Source of the DNA: Myxococcales bacterium
GTDB lineage: Bacteria; Myxococcota_A; UBA9042
Assembly: GCA_009692425.1 (NCBI GenBank)
Contig: SHZF01000006.1
Location: 69,704 to 133,703, forward strand
Length of the DNA stretch: 64,000 nt
Direction: 5' to 3'
Under the pieces are notes generated by a model, which searched no databases, was not told where the DNA came from, and saw nothing but the letters and a program-made list of their open reading frames with translations. A program made the translations under genes and the position numbers. Shown here in pieces: positions 19,508 through 30,335 of the stretch. The stretch's first letter is position 1; each line of letters opens with the position of its first letter.

Positions 19508-21058
19508 ATGGCGCAGACGCGCGTCCGATTCAACGTGGACACCCGGTGGGGCCGGGCGCTGCTCGTGGGCGCCGGGGTGCTGGTCGGCGCGCCGGGGCAC
19601 GCCCAGGAGCCGACGCTGTTCGCCGGCACGTGGAGCGCACGGCTCGGCCTCGACGTCCGGGCCGAAGACCCCGCCGAAGACGTGGCCGATCTGGGTTCCC
19701 GCCTCGATCTCGACGTGCGCCACCCCCTGGGCGACGGAATGCGCGTGCGCGTGGCCGGGCGCATGGCGTGGCGTGCGCTCGCGGGCCACGCGGGCGACGC
19801 GGTGCCCAGCCTGCGGCTGGACTGGCCGGCCTACGGACTGCGCCACGACGCGACCTTCGAGCTGCGCGAGGCCTATGTCGCCAAGGACTTCGGGCCGTGG
19901 GGGCAGTGGACGCTCGGCCGCGACGTGGCCGATTGGGGAGCGCTCGAACTGCAGAGCCCGCTGCGGTTGCTGAATCCGGTCGATTTCCGGTTCGGCTTTG
20001 CGGGCGCACTCCAGGCTGGTGGCGAGTCGGCGAGCGTGCCCGACTTCATGCTGCGCGGCGTGCGGCCCTTCGACGCCGGTACCCTCGAAGTGGTCGTGCA
20101 GCCGTTTTTCGCCCAGCACCGCTTCAGTGCCTTTGCCACGGATACGGCCGTGTTGCGCCCGGGCTTCGGCCCGCCTGAACAGGCCGCGCTGCTGCCGATC
20201 GTGCGCCGCCTCGACCTGCGGCTCGACCGTGCGCTGGGCGAGGCCGTGATCGCCCACCTCGACGCGCCGCCGCCATCGCCCGCCGCCGCATCCGTGGCGG
20301 CGCGCTTCAAGCGCAGCGTGGGGCCGGGCGACCTCGCGCTCGATGTTGTGTACGGTTGGGAACGACCGCCCATGCTCGCGTTCGACGCCGACGTCGGGCT
20401 GTTGCTTGGTGTGCTGGCGACCGCCGGCTTCGACCCCCAAAAGCAGTTCGATGCGTTCGCCGATGCCCACGTGGCGGCCGCTGTTCAGCGCGTGGTGGCC
20501 GCGAAAAAGGGCCCCGCCGACCTCGTGCGCGCGAGTTGGCAGCGCCGGTTCGTGCTCGGTGTCGAGTGGGCCGGTGCGGTCGCCGAGGGCTGGACCGTCA
20601 AGGTTGACCTCGCCCACAGCCTGCTTCTGGGCGGCGACGTCGGGCGGGTCGTCTACACCCGCGCATTCGCGCCGTTGCGCACGGCACTCAGCCAGGTCGG
20701 CCTCGGCGTAGAGTGGCAGCACGGCGATTCGATCGTGGTGCTGGCTGAGGGGCTCTACTCGTACGCCCACGATGTGCCCGACGGCACGCAGTTGTTCCTC
20801 CAGGCCCGCCACCACGCCACCGTGGGCGCCGGCGCGGTCGTGCGGTGGGGCGATCAGCAGCAGTGGACCCTGCAACTCGGCGGGCTGTGGGGCGTCAGCC
20901 TCGGCGACCTGATCCTGGCGCCACGCGTGGCGTGGGCATTCGGCGACGGCTGGACGGCCGGTGCGGGCGCGGTGATCGCGAACGGCCCGCCCGAGAGCCC
21001 CGGTGGCCTGTTCGATGCCGACGATCAGGTCGTGCTCGACGTGCAGCGCAGTTTCTGA
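19508..21058 (+). CDS. Large outer-membrane protein, probable beta-barrel
   Basis: 516 residues with signal peptide (ends GHA-Q). The mature part is a succession of amphipathic beta strands with Gly/aromatic turns (GRMAWRALAG, FELREAYVAKDFGPWGQWTLGRDVADWG) and ends in Phe, as outer-membrane barrels do. No plug domain is seen. It is divergent from the AdoMet-decarboxylase/LolA operon with only 55 bp between starts, so promoters overlap and joint regulation is likely. Transported substrate unknown. Confidence 0.65.
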   Translation: MAQTRVRFNVDTRWGRALLVGAGVLVGAPGHAQEPTLFAGTWSARLGLDVRAEDPAEDVADLGSRLDLDVRHPLGDGMRVRVAGRMAWRALAGHAGDAVPSLRLDWPAYGLRHDATFELREAYVAKDFGPWGQWTLGRDVADWGALELQSPLRLLNPVDFRFGFAGALQAGGESASVPDFMLRGVRPFDAGTLEVVVQPFFAQHRFSAFATDTAVLRPGFGPPEQAALLPIVRRLDLRLDRALGEAVIAHLDAPPPSPAAASVAARFKRSVGPGDLALDVVYGWERPPMLAFDADVGLLLGVLATAGFDPQKQFDAFADAHVAAAVQRVVAAKKGPADLVRASWQRRFVLGVEWAGAVAEGWTVKVDLAHSLLLGGDVGRVVYTRAFAPLRTALSQVGLGVEWQHGDSIVVLAEGLYSYAHDVPDGTQLFLQARHHATVGAGAVVRWGDQQQWTLQLGGLWGVSLGDLILAPRVAWAFGDGWTAGAGAVIANGPPESPGGLFDADDQVVLDVQRSF

Positions 21059-21207
21059 AGCGCATCGGCGAGCCCAATCCGTGCATGGCTGGGGCGGCGC
21101 AACCCCACGCACCAGTGTGCCGCCGCGGCAACCATCGACCCCGCAGCGAACCCTCTGCGCCCGTACGACGCCGTCACCCGGCGCCCCCACCGCGGGCAGG
21201 AGACCCC

Positions 21208-21594
21208 ATGCCGACCCCGCTCGTTTCGACCTCCTCCCGCGAAGACCTGATCGACCGCACGCTCGCCGAAGTCCTCGACCGCCCGCGCTGCGCCCGGCAC
21301 CCGCGCGCCCGCCTCGACGATGACCTCAGCTTGCTTGTCCGGATGGCCCGCCTCAGCCGCGCGGCACCCCTGCGCTGGCAGCGGGCCGTGCGCCCGCGCC
21401 GCCTCGAACTGGCGCTGTGGGTGTGGGGTGTGGCGCTGGCGGTGGCGGCCGCCGGGCTCGAAGGCGACGCGGCGGCCCTGCTCGACGTGTTGCCTGGGGT
21501 GGCCGCGGGGGCCGACGGGCGCAGCGAACTCCTCGCGGACCTGATCGAAGACGCCCGCTCCGACGCGGCGCTCTCCACGCTGATCGCCGCTTGA
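21208..21594 (+). CDS. Small protein with one hydrophobic segment, unknown
   Basis: 128 residues. Start ATG 21208 has AGGAG 5 bp upstream. The N-terminal half is charged and the segment LELALWVWGVALAVAAAGL may span the membrane. No family recognised. It ends 53 bp before the FHA-type activator, so the two may be co-transcribed. Confidence 0.55.
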   Translation: MPTPLVSTSSREDLIDRTLAEVLDRPRCARHPRARLDDDLSLLVRMARLSRAAPLRWQRAVRPRRLELALWVWGVALAVAAAGLEGDAAALLDVLPGVAAGADGRSELLADLIEDARSDAALSTLIAA

Positions 21595-21647
21595 TAGAGG
21601 GGCGATCGCTCGCAATCTCGTTGAACCGTCGACCCAAGGAGTCCGCC

Positions 21648-23036
<1,389 letters not shown>

Positions 23037-23062
23037 CCTGCACGGCTGCGTGTACTTGCCGC

Positions 23063-23091
23063 TTGTTCGGGGCGACCGGGGTGGGTATCGT
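23063..23091 (+). promoter_or_regulatory. Candidate promoter of the Cys-rich lipoprotein gene
   Basis: TTGTTC at 23063-23068 and TATCGT at 23086-23091, spacer 17 bp, ending 58 bp before the start codon. Both boxes are weak matches. Confidence 0.35.
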
Positions 23092-23148
23092 CTCGCTGTT
23101 TCCTGTGCAGTCTGACGCAGCTCGGCTCAGCCCACGCAACGAGGTTTC

Positions 23149-26100
23149 ATGAAGGCGGATTTTCGTACTTTGATCATGGTGTTGTGCCTGATCGGTTGCA
23201 GTGTCGTGACCGCATGCGCGGCCGAAGGGACCTCCGTCGATGGTGGGTTGACCGAAGGTGCGGACACCGCCAACGACGGGGCGGTGCTCGAGGCTGCTGA
23301 CGCCTCTGCTGCGCGCAAGCTCGATGGCGTCGCGCCCACGCCGGACGCGACACCGTCCGACGCCACGCCGATCGACGCAACGGCCGCAGCGGTCAGTGAC
23401 ATCGAATCCGTGCTGGATGTCGATGCTGCCGCGCCGCCAGACGCGGTCGAGCAGGCTGGCCCGGACGCATCCATGGACGTGGCCGAACTGGCCGATGGCG
23501 CCGTGGCGCCGGACGTGACGGTACCGCCGGACGTGACGGTACCGCCGGACGTGACGGTACCGCCAGACGCGACCGCTGCGCCGCTCGAGGTCGCCGCCGC
23601 GGACAGCCTGCCGGCCGACGGTGCGAACATCGACGTGCCGCCTGACGTGCCCGCGATCGACGCGAGCAAGCCAGATGGCGTGACCGACGCCCTCATCCCC
23701 GACAGCGTTCCCGACGCGACCAAGCCGGACGGAACGGGCAAGTTCTGCACGGTTGCCAGCGACTGCGACGACAAGAACGTGTGCACGGTCGACAGTTGCG
23801 ACGCGACCTTCACCTGCAAGAACGCCGGCGACCCGACCAAGAAGTGCGACGACGGCAACGCTTGCACGACGGACGCCTGCGACCCGCTCAAGGGCTGCGT
23901 AAACGGCGCGATCGGCGATGGCAAGCCCTGCGACGATGCCGACCCGTGCACCGACGCGGGCACCTGCAGCGGCACCACATGCAAGCTGGGCGCCAACCTG
24001 TGCGGGGGAGCGTGCACGGACACCAAGCTGACCTGCGGCCAGACGGACCTCGTCATGGCGGGCGACCCCGGCGCTTCGGCGGCAGTCGGCCTGTGGTCGT
24101 GTGCGGCAGGCGGCAAGGCGACCCTGGGCAAGGAGTTCAGCTTCGTGGCCCAGGCGAGTTGTGGCGGCGAGTTTGCGATGGTGGTGCGGGCGTACGGCAA
24201 CGGCACGTTCGACGCCACGCAGTCGGCCGAAGTACAGACGGCGCACCTGTACGTGGTCGATGCCGCGGGCTCCGCGCAGGCGTGCAACGGCGCGGCGAAG
24301 TGCGTCGATGCCACGATCAAGCAGCAGTCGTGCGGCACGACAGGCGTGGCGGTGATGGTGGGCTGCAAGGCGGAGTGGCTCGTCACGTTCGCGACGACGC
24401 AGTCGGGGCCGCGCCGAATCGTCGTCGACACGCTGCAACCAGGTGTCGTGACGGCGGTCGAGGCGACGCTGAAGGACTGCAAGTGCAATGCAGCGAAATG
24501 CGGCGACGGCGTGTGTGACCAGGCGGCCGAGGACTGCAAGTCGTGCGAGGGGGACTGCGGCAAGTGCGCGCAGGTGTGTGGCGACGGCCAGTGTGTGCCG
24601 CCCGAAGACGCGGCGACGTGCATCAAGGACTGCGGCAAGCCGGTCACGTGCGGCAACAAGGTGTGCGACTTCGAGAAGGGGGAGAGCCCGGAGTCGTGCC
24701 CTGACGACTGCAAGCAAGGCGGCGGCGGAACGTGCGGCAACGCGAAGTGCGAGCCACTACAGGGCGAGACGTGCATCGCGTGTCCGGCGGACTGCAAGCT
24801 GGAATGCGCCGGGTGTGGCAACGCGAAATGCGACCCGGGCGACGACAAGCTGTGCCCGAAAGACTGCGTGGCGGTCGTGCCGTGCGGCAACTTCAAGTGC
24901 GAGCCCGCCATCGGCGAGACGTGCGCGACGTGCATCCAGGATTGCAAGATGGAGTGCTCCGCGTGTGGCAACGCGAAGTGCGAGACGCCGACCGAGAACT
25001 GCACGATGTGCCCGGGGGACTGCACGATGTGCGCCAAGACGTGCGGCGACGCGAAGTGCGACGCGGCGGCGGCCGAGACGTGCGTGACCTGTCCCAAGGA
25101 CTGCCCGGTGTGTGCGCCGGTATGCGGCGACCTGAAGTGCGAGGCGGGGAGCGAGAACTGCAAGACCTGCCCGAAGGATTGCCCGACGTGTCCGCCGGAG
25201 TGCGGCGACCTGAAGTGCGACGCGCCCGGCGAGACGTGCAAGACGTGCGCCAAGGACTGCCCGGTGTGCGGCCCCGAATGCGGCGACGGCAAGTGCGAGA
25301 TGGGCGAGACGTGCGCAACGTGTTCGAAGGACTGCCCGCAGGGATGCCCGCTCGTGTGCGGCGATGGCAAGTGCGATGCGTTCGGCGGGGAGACGACGAA
25401 GACGTGTTCCATGGATTGCAAGCCACCGGTGTGCGGCGATGGCGTGTGCCAGTTCCCGGAGGAGGACCCGACGAAATGCCTGGCCGACTGCACGAAGCCA
25501 ACCTGCGGCGACGGCAAGTGCGCCCCGCAGTCGGGCGAGACCTCGGAAAACTGCAAAGAGGACTGCACGCCGCCGACCCCCAGCCCTTGCAAGGACAAGG
25601 TGGACGGCGATGCGTGCGTGGCGCCCGACGTGTGCGTGGTCGCCACGACGTGCAAGAGCGGCCAATGCCAGGGCGGGGCGCTCAAGACCTGCGACGACGG
25701 CAACGTGTGCACCGCGGACTCGTGCGCGTCTGGCAAGGGCTGCGTGAACGGGCCAGCCGGCGACGGCAAGCCTTGCGACGACACCGATGCGTGCACGGAC
25801 GTGGGCGCGTGCAACGGCACGACATGCAAGCTGGGTGCCAACCTGTGCACGGGCACATGCGTCGACACGAAGCTGGCGTGCGGCCAGACCGACCTTGTGA
25901 TGGCGCAAGACCCCGGCGCGACGCAGGGCATCGCGTCGTGGTCGTGCGCGACCGGTGGCATCAAGACCGCCGGCAAGGAGTTCAGCTTCGTGGCGCAGCC
26001 GAACTGCGGCGGCGATTTTGTGGTGGTGGTGCGTGCGTACGGCACCGGCACATTCGACCTCAAGCAGCCGGCTGAGGTACAGACGGCCCGCCTGTACGTG

Positions 26101-27423
26101 GTCGATGCGGCGGGCTCCGGGCAAGCGTGTGGTGGCGCCGCGAAGTGCGTCGATGCCACGATCAAGCAGCAGGCGTGTGGCACGACGGGCACGGCGGTCA
26201 TGGTCGGCTGCAAGGCGGAGTGGCTCGTCGCGTTCACGATGGCCCAGGCGGGGCCGCGCCGGATCGTGATCGATACGCTCCAGCCGGGCGTGGTGACCGC
26301 GGTCGAGGCGACTCTCAAGGACTGCAAGTGCAGCGCGGTCAAGTGCGGCGACGGCACCTGCACCAAGGCGGTCGAGGACTGCAAGACGTGCGAAGGGGAC
26401 TGCGGCAAATGCGCGCAGATGTGCGGCGACGGCCAGTGCGTGCCGCCCGAAGACGCGATGTCTTGTCTGAAGGACTGCCCGAAGGCCGCCACGTGCGGCA
26501 ACGGCGTGTGCGACTTCGAGAAGGGCGAGGGGCCCGGAACGTGCCCCGAGGACTGCAAGATCGGCGGCGGCTCGTGCGGCAACGCGAAGTGCGAGCCGGC
26601 GCAAGGCGAGACCTGCGCATTCTGCGCGGCCGATTGCAAGGTCCAGTGCGCGACGTGCGGCAACACGAAGTGCGACCCCGGCGAAGACAAGCTGTGCCCG
26701 AAGGACTGCGTGACGGTGGTGCCGTGCGGCAACTTCAAGTGTGAGCCCGCCATCGGCGAGACGTGCGCGACATGTGCCCAGGACTGCAAGTCGGAGTGTT
26801 CGGCTTGCGGGAACTCCAAGTGCGAGACGCCGACCGAGAATTGCACGATGTGCCCGGCGGACTGCGTCATGTGCGCCAAGACGTGCGGCGACGCGAAGTG
26901 CGACGCGGCGGCGGCCGAGACGTGCGTGACGTGTCCCAAGGACTGCCCGGTGTGCGCGCCGGTGTGCGGTGATCTGAAATGCAACGCGCAGACCGAAGAC
27001 TGCAAGACCTGTCCGAAGGACTGCCCGTCGTGCCCCGGGATCTGCGGCAACGGCAAGTGCGAGGCGCCCGGCGAGACCTGCAAGACGTGTTTGCAGGATT
27101 GCCCGATGTGCGGCCCCGAGTGCGGCGACGGCAAGTGCGAGATGGGCGAGACGTGCGCGTCGTGTTCGAAGGACTGCCAGCAGGGTTGCCCGGCCGTGTG
27201 CGGCGATGGCAAGTGCGAGTCGTTCAAGGGCGAGACCCAGAAGACGTGCAGCAAGGATTGCATTCCGGCGGTATGCGGCGACGGGAAATGCACGGCGCCC
27301 GAGAACTCCACCACATGCCTGCAGGATTGTCCGAAGTCCCAGACCTGCGGCAACGGCGCGTGCGAGTTCGACAAGGGGGAGACGCCCGAGAATTGCCCGG
27401 GAGACTGCGCCTTCCCGAAGTAG
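23149..27423 (+). CDS. Giant Cys-rich repeat lipoprotein with internal tandem duplication
   Basis: 1424 residues. Signal peptide with lipobox-like VVTAC. Residues about 30-195 are an Asp/Ala/Pro-rich linker including TVPPDV repeats. Then two similar halves follow. Each opens with an EGF-like Cys block (DGNACTTDACDP, CDDADPCTDAGTC), continues with a beta-rich domain of about 160 residues (QTDLVMA...SWSCATGG...ATLKDCKC), and closes with a dozen short knots of the form CGDGKCDxxxGETCxTCxxDC. Cys makes up a large share of the knots, so the mature protein must be stabilised by many disulfides. Expected at the cell surface. Such knots are common in Myxococcota surface proteins; function unknown. 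Confidence 0.85.
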   Translation: MKADFRTLIMVLCLIGCSVVTACAAEGTSVDGGLTEGADTANDGAVLEAADASAARKLDGVAPTPDATPSDATPIDATAAAVSDIESVLDVDAAAPPDAVEQAGPDASMDVAELADGAVAPDVTVPPDVTVPPDVTVPPDATAAPLEVAAADSLPADGANIDVPPDVPAIDASKPDGVTDALIPDSVPDATKPDGTGKFCTVASDCDDKNVCTVDSCDATFTCKNAGDPTKKCDDGNACTTDACDPLKGCVNGAIGDGKPCDDADPCTDAGTCSGTTCKLGANLCGGACTDTKLTCGQTDLVMAGDPGASAAVGLWSCAAGGKATLGKEFSFVAQASCGGEFAMVVRAYGNGTFDATQSAEVQTAHLYVVDAAGSAQACNGAAKCVDATIKQQSCGTTGVAVMVGCKAEWLVTFATTQSGPRRIVVDTLQPGVVTAVEATLKDCKCNAAKCGDGVCDQAAEDCKSCEGDCGKCAQVCGDGQCVPPEDAATCIKDCGKPVTCGNKVCDFEKGESPESCPDDCKQGGGGTCGNAKCEPLQGETCIACPADCKLECAGCGNAKCDPGDDKLCPKDCVAVVPCGNFKCEPAIGETCATCIQDCKMECSACGNAKCETPTENCTMCPGDCTMCAKTCGDAKCDAAAAETCVTCPKDCPVCAPVCGDLKCEAGSENCKTCPKDCPTCPPECGDLKCDAPGETCKTCAKDCPVCGPECGDGKCEMGETCATCSKDCPQGCPLVCGDGKCDAFGGETTKTCSMDCKPPVCGDGVCQFPEEDPTKCLADCTKPTCGDGKCAPQSGETSENCKEDCTPPTPSPCKDKVDGDACVAPDVCVVATTCKSGQCQGGALKTCDDGNVCTADSCASGKGCVNGPAGDGKPCDDTDACTDVGACNGTTCKLGANLCTGTCVDTKLACGQTDLVMAQDPGATQGIASWSCATGGIKTAGKEFSFVAQPNCGGDFVVVVRAYGTGTFDLKQPAEVQTARLYVVDAAGSGQACGGAAKCVDATIKQQACGTTGTAVMVGCKAEWLVAFTMAQAGPRRIVIDTLQPGVVTAVEATLKDCKCSAVKCGDGTCTKAVEDCKTCEGDCGKCAQMCGDGQCVPPEDAMSCLKDCPKAATCGNGVCDFEKGEGPGTCPEDCKIGGGSCGNAKCEPAQGETCAFCAADCKVQCATCGNTKCDPGEDKLCPKDCVTVVPCGNFKCEPAIGETCATCAQDCKSECSACGNSKCETPTENCTMCPADCVMCAKTCGDAKCDAAAAETCVTCPKDCPVCAPVCGDLKCNAQTEDCKTCPKDCPSCPGICGNGKCEAPGETCKTCLQDCPMCGPECGDGKCEMGETCASCSKDCQQGCPAVCGDGKCESFKGETQKTCSKDCIPAVCGDGKCTAPENSTTCLQDCPKSQTCGNGACEFDKGETPENCPGDCAFPK
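23509..23562. repeat. 18-bp in-frame tandem repeat (PDVTVP)
   Basis: Three identical copies of CCGGACGTGACGGTACCG in the linker part of the Cys-rich lipoprotein gene, followed by a diverged fourth copy. Confidence 0.9.
23846..27423. repeat. Intragenic tandem duplication of about 1.84 kb
   Basis: The segment from about 23846 to 25590 is repeated from about 25691 to the gene end with an offset of 1842-1845 bp. Example anchors: AAGCTGGGYGCCAACCTG ends at 24000 and 25845, and GTGTGCGGCGATGGCAAG starts at 25354 and 27196. Long runs are nearly identical at the nucleotide level. Confidence 0.85.
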
Positions 27424-27440
27424 GACCGCAGTGCGATTTG

Positions 27441-27512
27441 CTTTGCGGCGTCCGGCCGCGGGCCGATTGACTTTGCGGCGTCCGGCCGCGGGCCGATTGA
27501 CTTTGCGGCGTC
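27441..27512. repeat. 30-bp tandem repeat downstream of the Cys-rich gene
   Basis: Two identical copies (27441-27470 and 27471-27500) that start CTTTGCGGCG and end GGCCGATTGA, plus a partial third. Non-coding, between the lipoprotein stop and the glycosyltransferase start. Confidence 0.9.
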
Positions 27513-27590
27513 GGATGGTAGAACGCGCCCCCTCGCGCCGTCGCCCGTTCGCCGCGGACAGGTCTCCGGGGCGGCTGCCCGCCGCTCTGC

Positions 27591-30122
27591 ATGGCCCTCG
27601 ACCCGACCAGCCCTGACAGTCCGCCCGGCGCAAGGCCGAGCGTTGCCCCATTTCCGAACGTGGCGCCGTTGCCGAGCGTCGCCCTGCTGATGGACCCGGC
27701 CGACGTGCCGCTGTTCAGCCCGAGTCGCACGGATCGGCTGTGGCGCTGGGGCGTGATCGGCGCGATCTACCTGCTCTACCTGCTGAACTGCGGGTCGTTC
27801 GGCCTGTGGGACCCCTGGGAAACGCACTACGGCGAAGTCACCCGCAACATGGTCGAGACGTTCGACTGGGTGAATCCGTGGTGGGGCTACCAACGGAAGA
27901 TCGGCGCGGAACCGATCGCGGGTGAGTGGTTCTACTCCAAGCCGATCTACATCTTCTGGGCCGAATGCACGTTCGTTCGCCTGATCGGCCTGACGGACTG
28001 GGCCCTGCGCCTGCCCCAGGCCTTGCTAGGCGCGAGCATGGCGGCTGCCACGTACCTCGCGCTCGAACGCATCCTGTCGCGCACGCACGCCGTCTACGCC
28101 ACGCTCGTCGTCGCGCTTTCGCCATTCGTCTACATGGTGAGCCGCCAGGCGCAGACCGACATGCCGTTTGTCGCGACGCTGACCATCGGCATGTGGCTTG
28201 TCGCGGTCGGCTTTTTCGGCCGCCGGCAGCCGCTGACGGACCGGGGGTTCGGATTTGCGACGTTGCTGTGGCTCGGTTTTGCCCTGCTCAATCTTGGCCC
28301 GCAGTTCGCGATCATCGCGACCGACCTCTACGACCCGAGCGCGGGCGCGGCACTCGAAGGGCTGCCGGCGCTGCTCGAGCGTATCCAGCAGAACGGCGCC
28401 TGGCATGTCGCGTTCTATGCCCCGGTCGCCATGGTCATCTTGCTGTCCGTCGTCGTGCCGGTGTGGCGCCAGCGCCGCCAGCCCGTCGGCTGGGACGATG
28501 CGTTCAAGGATCGCTGGGTGCGGCGCTATTTCCTGCTCGCCGGCTACATGCTTTTCGCCCAGGCGACCTACTCCAAGGGGCTGCTCGGCTTCTTGCTGCC
28601 GAGTGCGCTGCTCGTGCTGTATTTCGCGACGACACGCACGTGGGGGTTGCTCGGCCGGGCAGAACTGGCCAGAGGCATTCCGCTTTTCTTCGTGACCGTG
28701 TCGCCCTGGTACGTCGCGATGTTCTGCCGCCACGGGATGCCCTACTACAACCGGTTCTTCATCCACGACCACTTCAACCGCGTCGGCGCGGGCGTGCACC
28801 AGATTGACACCGGCACGTTCGAGTACTTCGTGAAGTGGTTGGGTTACGGGCTGTTCCCTTGGTCGGCGCTCATCCCTGCGGCGCTCCTCGGTGTGGTGGG
28901 CTTCGTGCGGGCCGAGCGACTGGCAGCGGGCCGCGCCGATCCGGTCGCATTCGAGGCGGCGGCGGTGGGGCACGTCCGCGTGCTGGGTTTCCTGTGGTTC
29001 TTGTTCGCGTTTTTCCTGTTCACGCTGTCATCGACGCGCTTTCACCACTACATCCTGCCGGGAGTCCCTGCAATCGGTACGCTGGTGGGCCTGTGGCTCG
29101 TTGATCAGCGTCGCTCCGACCAGCTGGCGAGTCGCGTGGGTGCCGTCCTCGGACTCGGCATCTTCGTCGCCGTGCTCGCCAATCTCGTCGGCGACTACCA
29201 GAACCTGCGGAATTTGTTCACCTACAAGTACGATCGGCCGCTGCCCGAAAGCATGCCGATCGACTGGGCCGCCGCCGCGCTGTGGCCTTCGGATGCCAAC
29301 CCGATCGTGCCGTGGGCAGGATCACCGTTCGCGCGCCACGTCGGGCCGATGGTCGCGCAGGTGCTGAGCATTTCGTGGTTCCGCTGGGACACCTTCTGGC
29401 CCATCGCCGGCGGCGCGGCAGGAGCGGGACTGCTGCTGCTGGTGTGGCGTCCCCTGCGCGGCGCGGGGATGGTCGTGCTCACCGCTTCCGCAGCGCTCGT
29501 CGCGTTCTGGGCCCTCAACTGGTACATGCCGACGCTCGCGCCGCACTGGTCGCAGAAGTACCTGTTCGAGGCCTACTACGAGGACTGCTCGCTGCACCCG
29601 AATCCGCCGCTGGTCGATGAAGCGTTCACGCCGCTCGTGCGGCGCATGGGCCTCGGCTTCATTGCCGACGCGCTCGACGCCAAGCCCAAGCGCGTGTGCC
29701 GCGAAGACGTCGTGTCGTGGCTCATCACCTGGCGCGGCGAGACGTACTACTCGAACAACGAGATTCGCCCACTGAACAAGGCCACGCAATTGACGCCGTA
29801 TCTCAAGGAGATGAACCGCGGGAAGAAGTTCTACACGCTGCTCGAACGCGGGCGTACGTCGGGCTTCGAGTCCAAGCTCAAGGCAGAGTCCCGCAAGCTG
29901 CGGGACGATGGCGACGCAGGGTTTGTGGCCATCAAGGACTGGACCGTCGACTTGATTTCAAATGATTCCGCATATTTCGTGATGGCGCGCTGCACGCCGG
30001 TCGCCGACGATGGCAAGGACCCGCCTCCGTCGGCCAAGCCCCGCGGCGCCGCCCGCCCGCTGCGCGCGCTCCCGACGCTGCCGCTCCTGGACCGCGCGAG
30101 CAGTCCGAACCCGAGTTTCTGA
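27591..30122 (+). CDS. GT-C family glycosyltransferase (PMT/ArnT-like), integral membrane
   Basis: 843 residues with about 12 membrane segments. The first periplasmic loop contains LWDPWETHYGEV, the acidic motif that in ArnT/PMT-type GT-C enzymes binds the lipid-phosphate donor. The next loop WFYSKPIYIFW is also family-like. The C-terminal 250 residues form a soluble periplasmic domain rich in Lys and Arg. Inferred: transfers a sugar from a polyprenyl-phosphate donor to a lipid or protein at the periplasmic face. The start is uncertain: ATG 27591 lacks a strong ribosome-binding site, and 27690 (MDPADVPLF) would also give a full protein. Confidence 0.82.
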   Translation: MALDPTSPDSPPGARPSVAPFPNVAPLPSVALLMDPADVPLFSPSRTDRLWRWGVIGAIYLLYLLNCGSFGLWDPWETHYGEVTRNMVETFDWVNPWWGYQRKIGAEPIAGEWFYSKPIYIFWAECTFVRLIGLTDWALRLPQALLGASMAAATYLALERILSRTHAVYATLVVALSPFVYMVSRQAQTDMPFVATLTIGMWLVAVGFFGRRQPLTDRGFGFATLLWLGFALLNLGPQFAIIATDLYDPSAGAALEGLPALLERIQQNGAWHVAFYAPVAMVILLSVVVPVWRQRRQPVGWDDAFKDRWVRRYFLLAGYMLFAQATYSKGLLGFLLPSALLVLYFATTRTWGLLGRAELARGIPLFFVTVSPWYVAMFCRHGMPYYNRFFIHDHFNRVGAGVHQIDTGTFEYFVKWLGYGLFPWSALIPAALLGVVGFVRAERLAAGRADPVAFEAAAVGHVRVLGFLWFLFAFFLFTLSSTRFHHYILPGVPAIGTLVGLWLVDQRRSDQLASRVGAVLGLGIFVAVLANLVGDYQNLRNLFTYKYDRPLPESMPIDWAAAALWPSDANPIVPWAGSPFARHVGPMVAQVLSISWFRWDTFWPIAGGAAGAGLLLLVWRPLRGAGMVVLTASAALVAFWALNWYMPTLAPHWSQKYLFEAYYEDCSLHPNPPLVDEAFTPLVRRMGLGFIADALDAKPKRVCREDVVSWLITWRGETYYSNNEIRPLNKATQLTPYLKEMNRGKKFYTLLERGRTSGFESKLKAESRKLRDDGDAGFVAIKDWTVDLISNDSAYFVMARCTPVADDGKDPPPSAKPRGAARPLRALPTLPLLDRASSPNPSF

Positions 30123-30233
30123 CCGCGGGCCGCAACCGTTTCGTCGGGTCGGCGCGCGACCCTATCCAGCGAGCGTTGTCACGGCAGCGGGGGCGGGAGA
30201 TACTGCCGCACCGGGGCCGTCCCGCTGAAACCG

Positions 30234-30315
30234 GCCGGCGCGAACAGCTTGCCGGCGCGAACGTCACGCCGGCGCGAACAGTCCGCCGGCGCGAACAGCA
30301 TGGCCGGCGCGCAAC
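30234..30315. repeat. 17-bp period array of GCCGGCGCGAACA
   Basis: Five copies start at 30234, 30251, 30268, 30285 and 30303; the last is diverged. The array ends about 20 bp before the pseudokinase start and could act as an operator or be a neutral minisatellite. Confidence 0.85.
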
Positions 30316-30335
30316 GGCCCGCAGGAGCCCGCACC

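Noticed and set aside
17858-21190. Long minus-strand open frame running through the barrel gene and upstream of the LolA-like gene
   Set aside because: Only the final part corresponds to the LolA-like protein. The rest is a shadow of the plus-strand barrel, the AdoMetDC-like region and intergenic DNA.
23127-27893. Very long minus-strand open frame (about 1588 codons) opposite the Cys-rich lipoprotein
   Set aside because: It mirrors the repeats of the plus-strand gene, has no family sequence and no ribosome-binding site. High GC makes long antisense frames common here.
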